NCBI GenBank assembly: GCA_039527025.1
Contig: BAAAJN010000010.1
Location: 1-64,000 of the forward strand
Origin: Microlunatus lacustris
GTDB taxonomy: Bacteria > Actinomycetota > Actinomycetes > Propionibacteriales > Propionibacteriaceae
DNA length: 64,000 nt
Direction of reading: 5' to 3'
The notes under the pieces are model-generated. The model saw nothing but the letters and a program-made list of their open reading frames with translations. It did not search any database and was not told the origin of the DNA. Of this stretch, positions 51,196 to 60,345 are shown piece after piece (within the stretch, counting starts at the first letter, position 1; every line of letters starts with the position of its first letter). Made by a program: the position numbers and the translations under genes.

Positions 51196-52538
51196 CCACC
51201 TCCCCGTCCCAGCCGCCGGTCGGCCCGCCCGGTCCGTGGTCCTTCCCCACCCCGGTCGAGGGGACGCTCGGCAACGGCATCCGCACCCTGACCTACGACC
51301 GTCCCGGCCAGCACGTGGTGTCGGCCCACCTGGTGCTCGACGTCCCCCTGAACGCCGAGGACCGCGGCCTCGAGGGCGTGGCCACGGTGACCGCCCGCGT
51401 CCTCGACGAGGGCAGCCGCGCGCACCCGGGCGAGGAGTTCGCCGAGCTGGTGGAGACCGAGGGCGCCGGCTTCGGGGTGGAGCTGAGCCTGGCCGGCACC
51501 CAGGCGGTGCTCGACGTGCCGGCCTCGCGGCTGGACCGCGCCCTGGAGCTCTTCGCCGAGGCGGTCACCAGCCCCGCGCTGGCTGAGGAGGACGTCCGCC
51601 GGCACGTCACCCTGCGGCTCGCCGAGATCGAGCAGGCGCAGGCCAACTCCGCCCAGACCGCGACCCATGCCTTCAAGGCGGTCGCCTTCGACGCCGGCAG
51701 CCGAGCGTCCCGGATGAACGGAGGTGAGGCGGCGACGGTCGCCGCCGTCACGCCGGAGGCGGTCCGCGCCTTCCACGCCGCGCACTACGGGCCGGCCGGC
51801 GCCACCCTGGTGCTCGCCGGGGACTTCTCGACGCTGGACCCGGTCGCCCTGGCCGAGACCCACCTGGGCAGCTGGCGCAACGACGACCAGGTCCGGACCA
51901 CCTACCAGGCGCCCGCCGCCGGCAGCCGGAGCAACGTCGTCGTCGACCGGCCCGGCGCCGTCCAGGCCGACGTCCGGTTCGGCGCCTTCTCCGTCGACCG
52001 CACCGACCCCCGCTGGGCCGACCTGACGGTGGCCAGCTACGCCATGGGCGGGGCCTTCCTCTCCCGGCTGAACGCGGTGCTGCGCGAGGACAAGGGCTAC
52101 ACCTACGGGGTGCGGATGGCGTTCTCCCCGCTGCGGTCGGGCGGCAGCTTCGCCGTCCAGGGCTCGTTCCGCACCGAGGTCGTCGCCGACGCCCTCCGGC
52201 TGACCCGCGAGCTGCTGCAGACCGAGCAGCGGCCCTTCACCGACGACGAGGTGCGTGAGGCCGTCGCGTACTTCGTCGGCGTCTCGCCGCTGCGCTACGC
52301 CACCGCCGACGGCGTCGCCGAGCAGGCCGGCACCAACCTGCTCCTCGGGCTCCCGGTCGACTACGTCGACCAGTCCCTGGCCGCGCTGGCCGACGTCACC
52401 CCGGCGTCGGCCACCCGCGCGTTCCGCGACGTCGTCCGGCTGGACGAGCTGAGCCTGGTCGTCGTCGGGGACGCCGCCGCGGTCGCCGACCCGCTCCGGG
52501 CGGTCGGGTTCGCCGACCTCGAGGTGCGCACCCGCTGA
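51192..52538 (+). CDS. M16-family peptidase, non-catalytic partner
   Basis: GTG 51192 overlaps the catalytic subunit stop (GTGA), giving 448 residues. The fold is M16 (EGTLGNGIRTLTYDRPGQHV, LVLDVPLNAEDRGLEGVATV) but the position of HxxEH reads GVATVTARV, so no zinc can bind. The C-terminal half keeps the R/Y substrate pair in EDKGYTYGVRMAFSPLRSGG. In paired M16B enzymes the inactive subunit supplies this substrate-binding surface. Its product probably forms a 1:1 complex with the neighbour. Confidence 0.93.
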   Translation: MTTSPSQPPVGPPGPWSFPTPVEGTLGNGIRTLTYDRPGQHVVSAHLVLDVPLNAEDRGLEGVATVTARVLDEGSRAHPGEEFAELVETEGAGFGVELSLAGTQAVLDVPASRLDRALELFAEAVTSPALAEEDVRRHVTLRLAEIEQAQANSAQTATHAFKAVAFDAGSRASRMNGGEAATVAAVTPEAVRAFHAAHYGPAGATLVLAGDFSTLDPVALAETHLGSWRNDDQVRTTYQAPAAGSRSNVVVDRPGAVQADVRFGAFSVDRTDPRWADLTVASYAMGGAFLSRLNAVLREDKGYTYGVRMAFSPLRSGGSFAVQGSFRTEVVADALRLTRELLQTEQRPFTDDEVREAVAYFVGVSPLRYATADGVAEQAGTNLLLGLPVDYVDQSLAALADVTPASATRAFRDVVRLDELSLVVVGDAAAVADPLRAVGFADLEVRTR

Positions 52539-52549
52539 GCGGCGCACCG

Positions 52550-53404
52550 GTGCCGGGACCCCGCCCCCGGGCGTTCGCCCAGGTCGACGTCTTCGCCAGC
52601 ACTCCGCTCGGCGGCAACCCGGTGGCGGTGGTGCTGGACGCCGACGACCTCGACGAAGAACGGATGGCGGCCTTCGCCCGCTGGACGAACCTGTCCGAGA
52701 CCACCTTCGTGCTGCCGTCCGACAGCGGCGCCGCTGACTACCGGCTGCGCATCTTCACCCCGGGCGGAGAGCTGCCGTTCGCCGGCCACCCCACCCTGGG
52801 CTCTGCCCACGCCTGGCTGGCGGCCGGGGGCGTGCCGCGCGACCCCGACCTGCTGGTGCAGGACTGCGCGGCGGGTCCGGTCCGGGTGCGCCGGACGGGG
52901 CCGCCGACCCCGCTGGCCTTCGCCGCCCCGCCCGTCCTGAGGAGCGGTCCCCTCGACGACGAGCTGCTGCGCCGGGTCGCCACCGCCCTCCGGGTGCCGG
53001 CCGAGGCAGTCCTCGCCCACCAGTGGGTCGACAACGGCCCCGGCTGGGCGGCGGTGGAACTGGCCAGCGCCGAGGCCGTGCTGGCCCTGGAACCCGACTT
53101 CTCCGGCGCCGGCGACCTCAAGGTCGGGGTGCTCGGGCGGTACCCCGACGGCCACCCGTTGCACTGGGAGGTGCGGGCCTTCGCCCCCGGCCTCGGCCTC
53201 GGCGAGGACCCCGTCACCGGCAGCCTCAACGCCGCGGTGGCGCAGTGGCTGCTGCGGGAGGGCCGGACGCCGCTGCGCTACCGCGTCGGTCAGGGACACC
53301 GGGTCGGCCGTTCCGGGGTGGTGGAGATCGAGCAGGACGCGGCCGGCACCGTCTGGGTGGGCGGCGCGACGACCACCCTGGTGCAGGGCACCGTCACCCT
53401 CTGA
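52550..53404 (+). CDS. PhzF-family isomerase/epimerase-like protein
   Basis: The 284-residue product starts at GTG 52550, 11 bp after the M16 pair. The PhzF double hot-dog-like barrel is clear: FAQVDVFASTPLGGNPVAVV, ARWTNLSETTFVLP with the catalytic Glu, RLRIFTPGGELPFAGHPTLG, and the second half PGLGLGEDPVTGSLNAAVAQ. PhzF in phenazine producers isomerises DHHA, but most members of this broad family act on unknown small molecules. No phenazine genes are nearby. A hairpin terminator follows. Confidence 0.92.
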   Translation: MPGPRPRAFAQVDVFASTPLGGNPVAVVLDADDLDEERMAAFARWTNLSETTFVLPSDSGAADYRLRIFTPGGELPFAGHPTLGSAHAWLAAGGVPRDPDLLVQDCAAGPVRVRRTGPPTPLAFAAPPVLRSGPLDDELLRRVATALRVPAEAVLAHQWVDNGPGWAAVELASAEAVLALEPDFSGAGDLKVGVLGRYPDGHPLHWEVRAFAPGLGLGEDPVTGSLNAAVAQWLLREGRTPLRYRVGQGHRVGRSGVVEIEQDAAGTVWVGGATTTLVQGTVTL

Positions 53405-53419
53405 CGGGTCCCGGACGTC

Positions 53420-53453
53420 CGACGAGCCCCCGGGTTCCCCCGAGGGCTCGTCG
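53420..53453. terminator. Hairpin terminator between convergent phzF-like and UPF0182 genes
   Basis: CGACGAGCCC (53420-53429) and GGGCTCGTCG (53444-53453) are perfect 10-bp arms around a GC-rich 14-nt loop. The element lies between genes ending at 53404 (plus) and 53481 (minus). Confidence 0.75.
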
Positions 53454-53480
53454 TGGTGGTGCTCGGCTGGGTCTGCCGCC

Positions 53481-56327
53481 CTAGCGGCCCATCGCCCGCA
53501 GCGCGCGCTGGGTGGCGGCCTGGGCCTCCTCGATCCGGGTCTGGTAGGTGCCGAGGTCGCCCTCGGTCAGCGCCTTGTCGGCCGCCTCGAACGCCGCCGT
53601 CGCCTCGTCCAGCGCCTCGTTCGCGGCGGAGCTGTCGGCCTCCCCGCTCCCGGTGTCTGGATCGACGGGCTCGGCCGTGTCCTCCTCACCGGTGGAGGCA
53701 CCCGAGTTGCCCGCGAACACCTCGTCCAGGGCCTGCTGCAGGGTGTCGCCGATGCCCACCGACTGGCCGAACCGCACGATCACGAACCGCAGCGCCGGGT
53801 AGGAGCCGGTGCTGCCCTGGCGCTGGGTGTAGACCGGCGTCACGTAGAGCAGGCCGCCGCCGACGGGCAGGGTCAACAGGTTCCCGAACGACGACTGGGC
53901 CGTGCCCTGCTGGAACGGGCGCAGCCGCTCGGCGACCGTCTCGTTGGTGGTCATGGCGTTGAACGACTGCCCCGGGCCGTCGATCTGGGTGGTGTCGGAC
54001 ATCTGCAGCACGCGCATCTGACCGTAGTTCTCACTGCTCGCGTCCGCGTTGACCGCCATGTAGGCAGCCAGGTTGGACCGGCCCCGCGGCACGAAGGCCG
54101 AGGTCAGGGAGAAGATCGCGGAGTCGTCCTCCGGCCACTTGACCGAGAGGTAGAACGGCGACTCCTTGGCCTGGCCGGCGGTGCGCACCGGGTCGTTCGG
54201 CACCTCCCACAGCGCCGAGTTCTGGTACCAGTTGTTGGGGTCCGTCTGGTGGTACTTGGCCAGGATCTGGCGCTGCACCTTGAAGAAGTCCTGCGGGTAG
54301 CGCAGGTGGTCCTTCAGCTCCGGCGAGATGTCCTCGGTGGGCAGCACGACCCCGGGGAACGCCTTCTGCCAGGTCTTGAGGATCGGGTCGTCGTTGTCCC
54401 ACGCGTACAGCTTCACGGTGCCGTCGTAGGCGTCGACGACGGCCTTGACCGAGTTCCGCATGTAGTTGATGTCGGAGTTGGCCTGGGCCACCACCGCCCC
54501 GCCGGACGTGGTGGTCTGGGAGTCCGTCGTGACCTGGTTGAGGGCCACCCGCTGGCTGTAGGGGTAGGAGTTCGACGTCGTGTAGCCGTCCACGATCCAG
54601 ACGATCCGCCCGTCCACCACGGCCGGGTAGCTGTCACCGTCGGTCTTGAGCCACGGGGCCGCCTTCGCGACCCGCTCCTTGGGCGTGCGGTCGTAGATGA
54701 TCTTCGACTCCTCGTTCACCCGGCTGGACAGCAGCAGGTTGACGTCGGCGAACTTGGCCGCGTAGAGGAGGCGGTGCCACAGGTTGCCGACGCTGACCCC
54801 GCCCGAACCCGTGTAGGTGTAGGTCTTCGGGCTGCCGCCCTCGCCGCCACCCGGGGTGTCCAGCTCGACCGGAGCGGTGCCGTCCGGCGCACCCACGATG
54901 GAGTAGCCCATCGTCGGCGACTCACCGAAGTAGATCCGCGGCTCGGCCTCGGCCAGCTCGCCGGTGGGCGGGATGCCCTGGGCGATCCACTCGGGCTCGC
55001 CACCGCTCTGCCGGCGGTTGCCGTAGGCCGCGACCAGACCGAACCCGTGGGTGTAGACGGTCTTGAGGTTGTTCCAGTTCTGGCCGGGCACGCCGTCGAG
55101 GTTCAGCTCGCGGACGCCGACGACGGCGTCGGTCTCCTCGCCGTCGATCGTGTAGCGGTCGACGTCGAGGATCTCGGGGAAGGCGTAGTAACCGCGGACC
55201 TGCTGCAGCTGCTCGTAGGCGGGCCCGACGACGCTGGGGTCGATCAGCCGGATGCCCGGCAGCGCCTCGGCGTCGGAGCGCAGCTGCCCGGCGGTCGCGG
55301 TGGTCTCGGCCGAGTAGCTGGTGATCTCCACGTCGTCGATGCCGTAGGCGGCGCGGGTCGCGGCGATGTTCCGCTCGATGTAGGGCCGCTCCCGCGTCGG
55401 CTCGCTCGGCCGGACGCTGAAGTACTGCACCGCGCCGGGGTAGACGACGCCGAGCACGATGGCCGACAGCACCATCAGCACCAGGGCGATGGTCGGCACC
55501 ACCCAGCGGCGGAGCACCGCGTTGGCGAAGAAGAGCAGCGCGCAGACGCCGGCGATGACGGCGAGGATGGCCTTGGCGGTCACCGTCGCGTTGTCGGCGG
55601 TGTAGTTGATACCGGTCAGCAGCTGCTGGTTCTGGATCTCCAGGCCGTAGCGGTCGAACCAGTACTGGAAGCCCTTGACCACCACGGCGAGGCCGATCAG
55701 CACCGACAGCTGGGCCTGGGCCGCGCCGCTGGCCCCGCGGCGGGAGCCGGAGAAGCGCAGGCTGCCCATCACGTAGTGCACGAGGGCGGCCGCGACGGCG
55801 CTGAACCCGAGCACGGCGAACAGGAAGGACAGCACGAAGCGGTACCAGGGGTAGCCGAAGACGAAGAAACCGATGTCCAGACCGAACTGCGGGTCGGTGG
55901 CGCCGAAGGGCGTGGAGTTCTGCCAGGCCAGGTAGGTGAAGATCTGGCTGCTGGCGGCTCCGCCGGCGAACAGGCCCAGCACGACACCGATGGCCACCAC
56001 GACCCAGACGAAACGGGACTCCAGCACCTCCCGGTAGCGCTCCAGCAGCGGGCTGCTGGCAGCGCCCACCCGGACCTTGGGGCGGAAGCGGTAGGCGATG
56101 GCGGCGCTGGCGGCCACGCAGGCCGCCATCACCAGGCCGAACACCGCGAACAACCCGATCCGGGCGAGCAGCATGGTGCTGAACACCGAACCGAAGTCGA
56201 ACGACCGGTACCACAACCGATCGGTCCACACACTCGTGAAGATGGCGAAGAGCACGACCAGGACGGCCGCGATCACCAGGGTGGGGAGGAGGGCGCTCCG
56301 CCGTCCACCGATCCGTACGCTGCTCAA
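53481..56327 (-). CDS. UPF0182 family large membrane protein
   Basis: The product is about 948 residues. The start is TTG: TTG 56327 has AAGGAG 11 bases upstream, while TTG 56336 is only two bases from it. Seven helices lie in the first 320 residues (LLPTLVIAAVLVVLFAIFTS, GFFVFGYPWYRFVLSFLFAV and others). A large extracytoplasmic domain follows (TRERPYIERNIAATRAAYGI, YTHGFGLVAAYGNRR, PRIYFGESPTMGYSIVGAP, LLLSSRVNEESKIIYDRTP), all typical of UPF0182. The acidic Ser/Glu C-terminus ends in a coiled region. Function unknown; it is conserved through Actinomycetota. Confidence 0.93.
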   Translation of the reverse strand: MSSVRIGGRRSALLPTLVIAAVLVVLFAIFTSVWTDRLWYRSFDFGSVFSTMLLARIGLFAVFGLVMAACVAASAAIAYRFRPKVRVGAASSPLLERYREVLESRFVWVVVAIGVVLGLFAGGAASSQIFTYLAWQNSTPFGATDPQFGLDIGFFVFGYPWYRFVLSFLFAVLGFSAVAAALVHYVMGSLRFSGSRRGASGAAQAQLSVLIGLAVVVKGFQYWFDRYGLEIQNQQLLTGINYTADNATVTAKAILAVIAGVCALLFFANAVLRRWVVPTIALVLMVLSAIVLGVVYPGAVQYFSVRPSEPTRERPYIERNIAATRAAYGIDDVEITSYSAETTATAGQLRSDAEALPGIRLIDPSVVGPAYEQLQQVRGYYAFPEILDVDRYTIDGEETDAVVGVRELNLDGVPGQNWNNLKTVYTHGFGLVAAYGNRRQSGGEPEWIAQGIPPTGELAEAEPRIYFGESPTMGYSIVGAPDGTAPVELDTPGGGEGGSPKTYTYTGSGGVSVGNLWHRLLYAAKFADVNLLLSSRVNEESKIIYDRTPKERVAKAAPWLKTDGDSYPAVVDGRIVWIVDGYTTSNSYPYSQRVALNQVTTDSQTTTSGGAVVAQANSDINYMRNSVKAVVDAYDGTVKLYAWDNDDPILKTWQKAFPGVVLPTEDISPELKDHLRYPQDFFKVQRQILAKYHQTDPNNWYQNSALWEVPNDPVRTAGQAKESPFYLSVKWPEDDSAIFSLTSAFVPRGRSNLAAYMAVNADASSENYGQMRVLQMSDTTQIDGPGQSFNAMTTNETVAERLRPFQQGTAQSSFGNLLTLPVGGGLLYVTPVYTQRQGSTGSYPALRFVIVRFGQSVGIGDTLQQALDEVFAGNSGASTGEEDTAEPVDPDTGSGEADSSAANEALDEATAAFEAADKALTEGDLGTYQTRIEEAQAATQRALRAMGR

Positions 56328-56414
56328 CGAACTCAACTCTCCTTGGATTTTCGACCGCCGGGCGGGGTCACCGGTGCGCCGCCGACCCTGCCCGTAGAAC
56401 CGCCGGACGGGGCT

Positions 56415-56428
56415 GCGGGGTTCCCCGC
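56415..56428 (-). terminator. Short hairpin after the PPA1309 gene
   Basis: GCGGGG-TT-CCCCGC is a perfect dyad 13 bp past the PPA1309 stop on the minus strand and ahead of the UPF0182 start. It may end or attenuate transcription between the two. Confidence 0.4.
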
Positions 56429-56441
56429 CGCCCCTGGGCGG

Positions 56442-57005
56442 TCACGCCAGGGTATGCGCCAGCGCCGCACCGAGTCCCGGCACGAGGTCCTCGGCGCCGA
56501 GAAGTTGATCGGGTCGTGACACCAGCCGGGCCACGCCGTGGGTGCTGCCGACCCGGTCCGCGCCGACCACCACGCGGATCTCCTGGCGGTCGGGGTGGGC
56601 CGCCACGTAGGCCGCGGCGGCCTCGGGGTCGTCGGGGATGTCGGCTTCGGCGGCGGCGGGCAGGAAGGTCCGCTCGGCGCTCACCGCACAGCCGAAGACG
56701 GTCTCCGGCCACTCCAGCTGCTCGAGATCGGCCACCAGGTCCCCGGACGGCACGAACCCCTCCTGCTCGATCGCGGTGAGGGCGCCGGGCAGGCCGCCGT
56801 CCGCCGTCGTCCGGAGCCCGAGCTCGGCGGCCAGCTCGGGCTCGGCCGCGGCGAACACGTCGGTCAGCACGAGCGCGAACAGGCGTGGGGTCTGGTCCCA
56901 GCCGGCCGTGCCGACGTGCCGCTCGAGGTCCACGAGGGCTGCCACCAGCGCGTCGTGCTGCTCCGCGGGGTCGGGCTGCCCGGGATCGGGCGGGGTGGTG
57001 CTCAT
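56442..57005 (-). CDS. PPA1309 family protein
   Basis: ATG 57005 follows GAGGACGTG; 187 residues. The sequence matches the actinobacterial PPA1309 family: VAALVDLERHVGTAGWDQTP, RLFALVLTDVFAAAEPELAA, SGDLVADLEQLEWPETVFGC, AVSAERTFLP and RQEIRVVVGADRVGSTHGVA near the end. It is an acidic cytosolic protein of unknown role, nearly always found beside the PDZ/Lon-type protease and UPF0182 genes, as here. Confidence 0.9.
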   Translation of the reverse strand: MSTTPPDPGQPDPAEQHDALVAALVDLERHVGTAGWDQTPRLFALVLTDVFAAAEPELAAELGLRTTADGGLPGALTAIEQEGFVPSGDLVADLEQLEWPETVFGCAVSAERTFLPAAAEADIPDDPEAAAAYVAAHPDRQEIRVVVGADRVGSTHGVARLVSRPDQLLGAEDLVPGLGAALAHTLA

Positions 57006-57055
57006 CGGTCACGTCCTCGGGTCGGGGGGCTCGGCGCCGGGTGGTGGGGCTGGCG

Positions 57056-58102
57056 TCAGCAGCGCGGCACGCGGGCGGCGCCGTCCGGCTGCTGCAGGGT
57101 CTCGAGGGCACCGATGGCGTCGCGGAGGGTGCCGACCTTGACCAGCGTCATGTCGGTGCGCACCCCGTCGAGGTCGGCGCAGTTGCGGGCCGGCACGAGG
57201 AAGACGGTCGCACCCGCGTCCTCGGCGCCGGCGATCTTCTCCTGGATGCCGCCGATGCCACCGACCTCACCGGCCGGGGAGATGGACCCGGTGCCGGCGA
57301 CGTGCCGACCGGCGAGCAGCTCGCCGGGGGTGATCTTGTCGTAGATGGCGAGCGCGAACACCAGACCGGCGCTGGGGCCGCCGATCCGCTGACCCAGCTC
57401 GAAGGAGATCTGGGGGTCGTAGCGGTAGCCCGGGGCCAGGGTGATGCCGACGACCGGCACCCCCTCCTGGGTGGTGGAGACGACGGTGGGCACGCGGACG
57501 GCCTGCTCGGCCCGCTGGCGGACGACGGTGAAGGCGACCGTCTCCCCCGGCTCGTGCGTCTGGATCTGCCGGCTGACCGCGTCCTGGTCCGGGGTCGGCA
57601 CGTCGTCGACGGCGAGCACCAGGTCCCCCGGCAGCAGCTTGGTGTGCGCGGGCCCGCCGACGGTGACCGAGAAGATCGCGGGCAGGGTGGTGACGGGCTG
57701 CCCGGCCGCCCGCAGGGCCGCGACCACGGCGTCGTCCTGAGCCGTCGACATCATGTCCGCGTCCTCGGCCTGCACCTCTGAGGCGGACTTGCCCGGGGTG
57801 TAGACGGAGTCGAGCGGCAGCGCGTCGCGGTGCGGCAGCCAATGCGCCAGCAAGGCCTGGGGCAGGCTGAGCCGGACGTCGGCCGGGGTCACCGAGACGA
57901 CGGTCAGGTCGAGCCGGCCCGAGGTCGGGTGGGTCTGGATCCCCTGCACCTCGATGATCGGCTTCCCGTCGACCTCGCCGAGGGTGTCCCGGGGCCCACC
58001 CGGGGCCCAGGTGACGAAGGGAGCGGGGATCAGCACCAGCGCGACCGCCAGCAGCACGAAGGTGAGCGCCGAGACCAGCGCCGTCCAGGTCTGACGGCTC
58101 AC
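57056..58102 (-). CDS. Membrane-anchored PDZ/Lon-type serine protease (YlbL-like)
   Basis: GTG 58102 overlaps the moaE stop by four bases; 348 residues. One N-terminal helix (TALVSALTFVLLAVALVLIP) anchors it facing outward. A PDZ domain follows (LPAIFSVTVGGPAHTKLLPG, DLVLAVDDVPTPDQDAVSR), then a Lon-type (S16) domain with catalytic Ser244 in IGGPSAGLVFALAIYDK and Lys289 in GGIQEKIAGAEDAGATVFLV. Bacillus YlbL/CtpA cleaves membrane cell-cycle inhibitors; the mycobacterial orthologue is Rv3194c. Substrates here are unknown. Confidence 0.92.
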   Translation of the reverse strand: MSRQTWTALVSALTFVLLAVALVLIPAPFVTWAPGGPRDTLGEVDGKPIIEVQGIQTHPTSGRLDLTVVSVTPADVRLSLPQALLAHWLPHRDALPLDSVYTPGKSASEVQAEDADMMSTAQDDAVVAALRAAGQPVTTLPAIFSVTVGGPAHTKLLPGDLVLAVDDVPTPDQDAVSRQIQTHEPGETVAFTVVRQRAEQAVRVPTVVSTTQEGVPVVGITLAPGYRYDPQISFELGQRIGGPSAGLVFALAIYDKITPGELLAGRHVAGTGSISPAGEVGGIGGIQEKIAGAEDAGATVFLVPARNCADLDGVRTDMTLVKVGTLRDAIGALETLQQPDGAARVPRC

Positions 58103-58539
58103 GTCAGGTCAGCCCCCGGCAGCCCCACCCACTCGACCCCGCCACCGGCGTAGGCCTGCTCCTTCCAGATCGGCACCTCGACCTTGAGGTCGTCGATGAG
58201 CTGGCGGCAGGCGGCCAGCGCCTCAGCCCGGTGCACGGCCCCGGTGGCGACGACGACGGCCAGGTCGCCGACCTCCAGGTGCCCGACCCGGTGCTCCACC
58301 GCGACCGCCAGGACGTCGTGGGCCTGCGCCACCCGCTCGGCGCAGGCCGTCAGCGCAGCCGTCGCGCTGGGGTGCGCGGTGTAGTCGAGCGAGCGCACAC
58401 CCTGGCCCTCGTCGTGGTCGCGGACGACGCCGACGAACAGCGCGATGCCGCCGACGGCCGGCTCCCGGACCAGCCCGAGCAACCGGTCGACGCTGATCGG
58501 CGCCTCACCGATGCTCGCCTCCCGCACTGCTGATGCCAT
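58099..58539 (-). CDS. moaE: Molybdopterin synthase catalytic subunit
   Basis: ATG 58539 follows TAGGGT by seven bases, so the gene is leaderless; the product has 146 residues. MoaE features: AVGGIALFVGVVRDHDEGQG, VRSLDYTAHPSATA, VAVEHRVGHLEVGDLAVVVA, and the C-terminal catalytic lysines in DDLKVEVPIWKEQAYAGG. It transfers sulphur from MoaD thiocarboxylate to precursor Z, making molybdopterin. The nitrate reductase in this window needs the cofactor, although the genes are 20 kb apart. No moaD is adjacent. Confidence 0.93.
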   Translation of the reverse strand: MASAVREASIGEAPISVDRLLGLVREPAVGGIALFVGVVRDHDEGQGVRSLDYTAHPSATAALTACAERVAQAHDVLAVAVEHRVGHLEVGDLAVVVATGAVHRAEALAACRQLIDDLKVEVPIWKEQAYAGGGVEWVGLPGADLT

Positions 58540-58546
58540 GGCCGAA

Positions 58547-58552
58547 ACCCTA
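58547..58552 (-). promoter_or_regulatory. -10 element (TAGGGT) of leaderless moaE
   Basis: Read on the minus strand, TAGGGT is separated by seven bases from ATG 58539 and no ribosome binding site intervenes. This decides the moaE start. Confidence 0.55.
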
Positions 58553-58715
58553 GCCGAGGCCACCGACAGGACCGGCGCGCGAACAGGTTGCGCTCTGGGC
58601 GATCAGGCCGGTCCGAACGCCCGGGGGCCGTGCCCGACCGGGCCCGGGCGCGTACCGTGGACGGACCAGGGAGGCTCACCAGCCCCCGTCGTGGCGACAG
58701 ACACCAGGAGTGGGA

Positions 58716-60260
58716 ATGGCCGAGGACCGGCAGCCAGGATCCGCCGACCAGCCCGAGGACGAGCCGGGCGGCACCGGCGACGGCAAGCCCGAGGGCACGC
58801 CCCCGGGCGGCGGCGGGTCCGCCTCCCCCAACAGCGGCTACCGGCTCGGCGGTGGCTCCTCGTCCAGCGGCTCGTCGGGGAGCTCCGGCGGCCAGAACCC
58901 GCCGCCCGCCAACCCGTTCGAGGCCCTGTTCTCCTCGCTCGGCGGCGCCGGTGGTGCCGGCGGTGGCCCTGGCGACATGAACGCCTTGATGCAGCAGCTG
59001 CAGAACGCCTTCTCGATGCTCGGCGGCGGCACGGGCGGAGCCGGCCTCTTCGGGCACGGGGCCCCCGACGCCGGGTCCGGCGTCAACTGGGAGGTGACCA
59101 AGGACACCGCCCGCAAGATGGTCGCCTCCCTCGGCGCGGACCCGACCCCCTCGTCGGCCCAGCAGCACGCCATCACCGAGGCCGTCTCCATCGCCGAGGT
59201 CTGGCTGGACGGGGCGACCAGCTTCCCGCGCGTCAGCACCACCGTCGCCGCCTGGAGCCGCGCCGAGTGGGTCGAGAACACCATGGGCGTGTGGCGCCGG
59301 CTGGTCGAGCCGGTGGCCAGCCACATCGCTGACGCGATGGAGGGTGCCCTGAGCTTCGGCGGCGACGAGGCCGGCGCGATCCCCGGGATGGCCGGGATGG
59401 AGCAGATGCTCCGGCCGATGCTGCGCAGCTCCGGCGCCTCGATGTTCGGCCTGCAGCTGGGCCAGGGGCTCGGCCAGCTCGCTGCCGAGGTGGTCGGTGC
59501 GACCGACATCGGCCTGCCGCTGAGCGAGCCGGGCCACGTCGCCCTGCTGCCCACCAACATCGCGGCCTTCGGCGAGGGTCTGGAGCAGAGCAGCACCGAC
59601 GTCACCCTCTACCTGGCGCTGCGCGAGTCGGCCCGGCAGCGGCTGTTCGCCTCCGCCGGCTGGCTGCGCGAGCAGGTGCTCGTCCTGGTCGAGCAGTACG
59701 CCGCCGGCATCACCATCGACACCTCCGCACTGGAGCAGGCGGTCGGCCAGATCGACCCCACCAACCTCGAGGAGCTCAGCTCCACGCTCGAAGGCGGGCT
59801 GTTCGAGCCGCGGAAGACCCCGGAGCAGCTGGCCACCCTGGAGCGGCTGGAGACCATGCTGGCCCTGGTCGAGGGCTGGGTGGACGACGTCGTCACCCAG
59901 GCGACCGCACCCTGGATGCCGGCCGCAGGCGCGCTGGCCGAGACGGTCCGCCGCTCGCGGGCCAGCGGCGGACCGGCTGAGGCCACCTTCGCCACCCTGG
60001 TCGGGCTGGAGCTGCGGCCCCGCCGGATGCGGGACGCGGCGAACCTGTGGGCCGCCGTCCGCGAGGCGCGGGGCGTGGACGGCCGGGACGCCGTCTGGGC
60101 GCACCCCGACCTGGTGCCGACCGCCGCCGACCTCGACGACCCGCTGGGCTTCGTGTCCGGGGACCGCGCCGAGGAGCAGGCGGACGAGGACTTCGACACC
60201 GCGCTGGCCGAGCTGCTCGACGCGGAAGAGCCCGACGACGAGGGCCCCCGGCCCGCCTGA
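58716..60260 (+). CDS. Zincin-like (DUF2342-type) protein with altered metal motif
   Basis: ATG 58716 follows AGGAG by five bases; 514 residues. After a Gly/Ser/Pro-rich disordered head (to about residue 90) the DUF2342 domain begins: VNWEVTKDTARKMVASLGAD, AVSIAEVWLDGATSFP, GQGLGQLAAEVVGATDIGLP, IDPTNLEELSSTLEGGLFEP and LARLETMLALVEGWVDDVV-like segments (here TLERLETMLALVEGWVDDVV). Where relatives are remembered to have an E-A-A-H type metal motif, this protein reads LRESARQRLFASAGWL, with Arg at the expected His. It may not bind zinc. The mycobacterial positional counterpart is Rv3195. Confidence 0.85.
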   Translation: MAEDRQPGSADQPEDEPGGTGDGKPEGTPPGGGGSASPNSGYRLGGGSSSSGSSGSSGGQNPPPANPFEALFSSLGGAGGAGGGPGDMNALMQQLQNAFSMLGGGTGGAGLFGHGAPDAGSGVNWEVTKDTARKMVASLGADPTPSSAQQHAITEAVSIAEVWLDGATSFPRVSTTVAAWSRAEWVENTMGVWRRLVEPVASHIADAMEGALSFGGDEAGAIPGMAGMEQMLRPMLRSSGASMFGLQLGQGLGQLAAEVVGATDIGLPLSEPGHVALLPTNIAAFGEGLEQSSTDVTLYLALRESARQRLFASAGWLREQVLVLVEQYAAGITIDTSALEQAVGQIDPTNLEELSSTLEGGLFEPRKTPEQLATLERLETMLALVEGWVDDVVTQATAPWMPAAGALAETVRRSRASGGPAEATFATLVGLELRPRRMRDAANLWAAVREARGVDGRDAVWAHPDLVPTAADLDDPLGFVSGDRAEEQADEDFDTALAELLDAEEPDDEGPRPA

Positions 60261-60345
60261 GGCGCCGTCTCCGGACGCGGGGCGGGCACCGTCAGGCGCA
60301 GCAGCGGCCGCGTCCGACCGCGCGTGCGGGCTCGGGGGGCCGAGC

